DNA of 5,389 bases, taken from assembly GCA_013215865.1 (NCBI GenBank), contig JABSQL010000112.1, forward strand, positions 1 through 5,389, given 5' to 3'. How positions within the stretch are numbered: the stretch's first letter is position 1; each line of letters opens with the position of its first letter. Position numbers and translations under genes: made by a program. Origin of the DNA: Candidatus Margulisiibacteriota bacterium (GTDB lineage: Bacteria; Margulisbacteria; Marinamargulisbacteria; DT-59). Positions 4,733 through 5,389 of this stretch are shown here, piece by piece. The notes beneath the pieces were generated by a model. It was not told the DNA's origin. It searched no databases and worked only from the letters and a program-made list of their open reading frames with translations.

Positions 4733-5389
4733 ATGATTTCAAAAACACACTTTTTTAATTGTTGTGAACCGCCTTCAGAATTAACTCTAGAAAGTGGCAA
4801 AAAGCTAGGCCCTATCACCATCGCATATGAAACATATGGTGAATTAAATGCAGATAAATCCAATGTTATTTTAGTCTGTCATGCCTTGTCAGGAGATGCC
4901 CATGCTGCGGGCGTAACCGATGACTCACCAAAGAATGTCGGATGGTGGGAAAGCTATATTGGACCCCATAAAGCCCTTGATACGAGACAATATTTTATTA
5001 TTTGCTCTAATGTATTAGGCGGATGTAAAGGATCGACAGGCCCTCAAAGTGTAAACCCCGTCACGGGGAAACCGTATGCCTTATCATTTCCAATCATTAC
5101 AATATCAGATATGGTGCACGCACAAAAAATGCTCATGGACTGCTTGAAGATTAAAGAACTAAAAATGGTCATCGGCGGATCAATGGGTGGTATGCAGGCA
5201 ATGATGTGGGCTATTTTATATCCATCGTTTGTCAAAAGCATTGCCCCTATTGCATCAACGGGTAGCCTTTCACCCCAGGCTTTGGCCTTTGATGCTGTGG
5301 GTAGAAACGCCATTACTTCAGATTCTAGATGGCAAAAAGGAAACTATGATACTCATGAACTTCCAGAAAACGGACTTTCCATTGCCCGA
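4733..5389 (+). CDS. metX: Homoserine O-acyltransferase MetX, N-terminal part
   Basis: This is an alpha/beta-hydrolase enzyme that acylates homoserine, usually with acetyl-CoA, as the first committed step of methionine synthesis. The 219 visible codons run open to the right edge; the family is about 340-380 residues, so roughly the last 40% is missing. Family motifs are clear: ITIAYETYGELN (28-39), CHALSGDAH (49-57), WWESYIGPHKALDT (71-84), the conserved loop NVLGGCKGSTGPQSVNP (93-109), and the nucleophile elbow GGSMGGMQA (148-156) with Ser150. The catalytic Asp and His would lie beyond the window. ATG 4733 is preferred because the family N-terminus fits. No real Shine-Dalgarno precedes it, only GTGAG, and it begins four bases after the ankyrin stop, so reinitiation is likely. 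Whether it uses acetyl- or succinyl-CoA cannot be read safely, because MetX members of both kinds exist. A metW gene often follows metX, but that region is not visible. Confidence 0.95.
   Translation, partial: MISKTHFFNCCEPPSELTLESGKKLGPITIAYETYGELNADKSNVILVCHALSGDAHAAGVTDDSPKNVGWWESYIGPHKALDTRQYFIICSNVLGGCKGSTGPQSVNPVTGKPYALSFPIITISDMVHAQKMLMDCLKIKELKMVIGGSMGGMQAMMWAILYPSFVKSIAPIASTGSLSPQALAFDAVGRNAITSDSRWQKGNYDTHELPENGLSIAR

Noticed and set aside
5044..5313. Reverse-strand 89-codon open frame inside metX
   Set aside because: The + strand encodes the MetX nucleophile elbow and conserved loops throughout, so this is an antisense shadow.

Overview
The window is a compact, low-GC stretch of bacterial chromosome with almost no non-coding DNA. 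The longest gap is the roughly 100-base divergent spacer near 713-816. The genes are mostly conserved housekeeping types: a DUF420 membrane protein usually found in respiring bacteria, an NAD(P)H-dependent FMN reductase, MnmA, UppP/BacA and MetX. The MetX pathway, the UppP sequence type and an ankyrin-repeat protein would fit a free-living or host-associated Gram-negative-type bacterium. I cannot assign a phylum from sequence alone. I see no mobile element, tRNA, rRNA, CRISPR array or phage gene.

Layout. The 3' end of a DUF420 gene (1-207, +) runs into the 3' end of a convergent flavin reductase gene (188-712, -). The two genes overlap by 20 bases, and a bulged inverted repeat lies over both stop codons. 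The reductase is divergent from mnmA. From 817 to the right edge all genes are on the + strand and tightly packed: mnmA (817-1908), a small zinc-ribbon membrane protein (1889-2281), uppP (2271-3059), a small helical orphan (3102-3467), an ankyrin-repeat protein (3418-4728) and the first 219 codons of metX (4733-5389, cut by the window). Four of the five junctions overlap or are separated by only 4 bases, and no terminator is visible between them. This looks like one transcription unit with translational coupling.

How the genes relate. mnmA thiolates U34 of tRNAs, uppP recycles the undecaprenyl carrier for the cell envelope, and metX makes the activated homoserine ester for methionine synthesis. 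These are unrelated pathways, so the operon looks like a housekeeping string rather than one dedicated system. The least explained parts are the zinc-ribbon/TM protein between mnmA and uppP, and the orphan plus ankyrin pair between uppP and metX. That pair overlaps in different frames next to an A6 run. I found no strong evidence of a new defence or mobile system.
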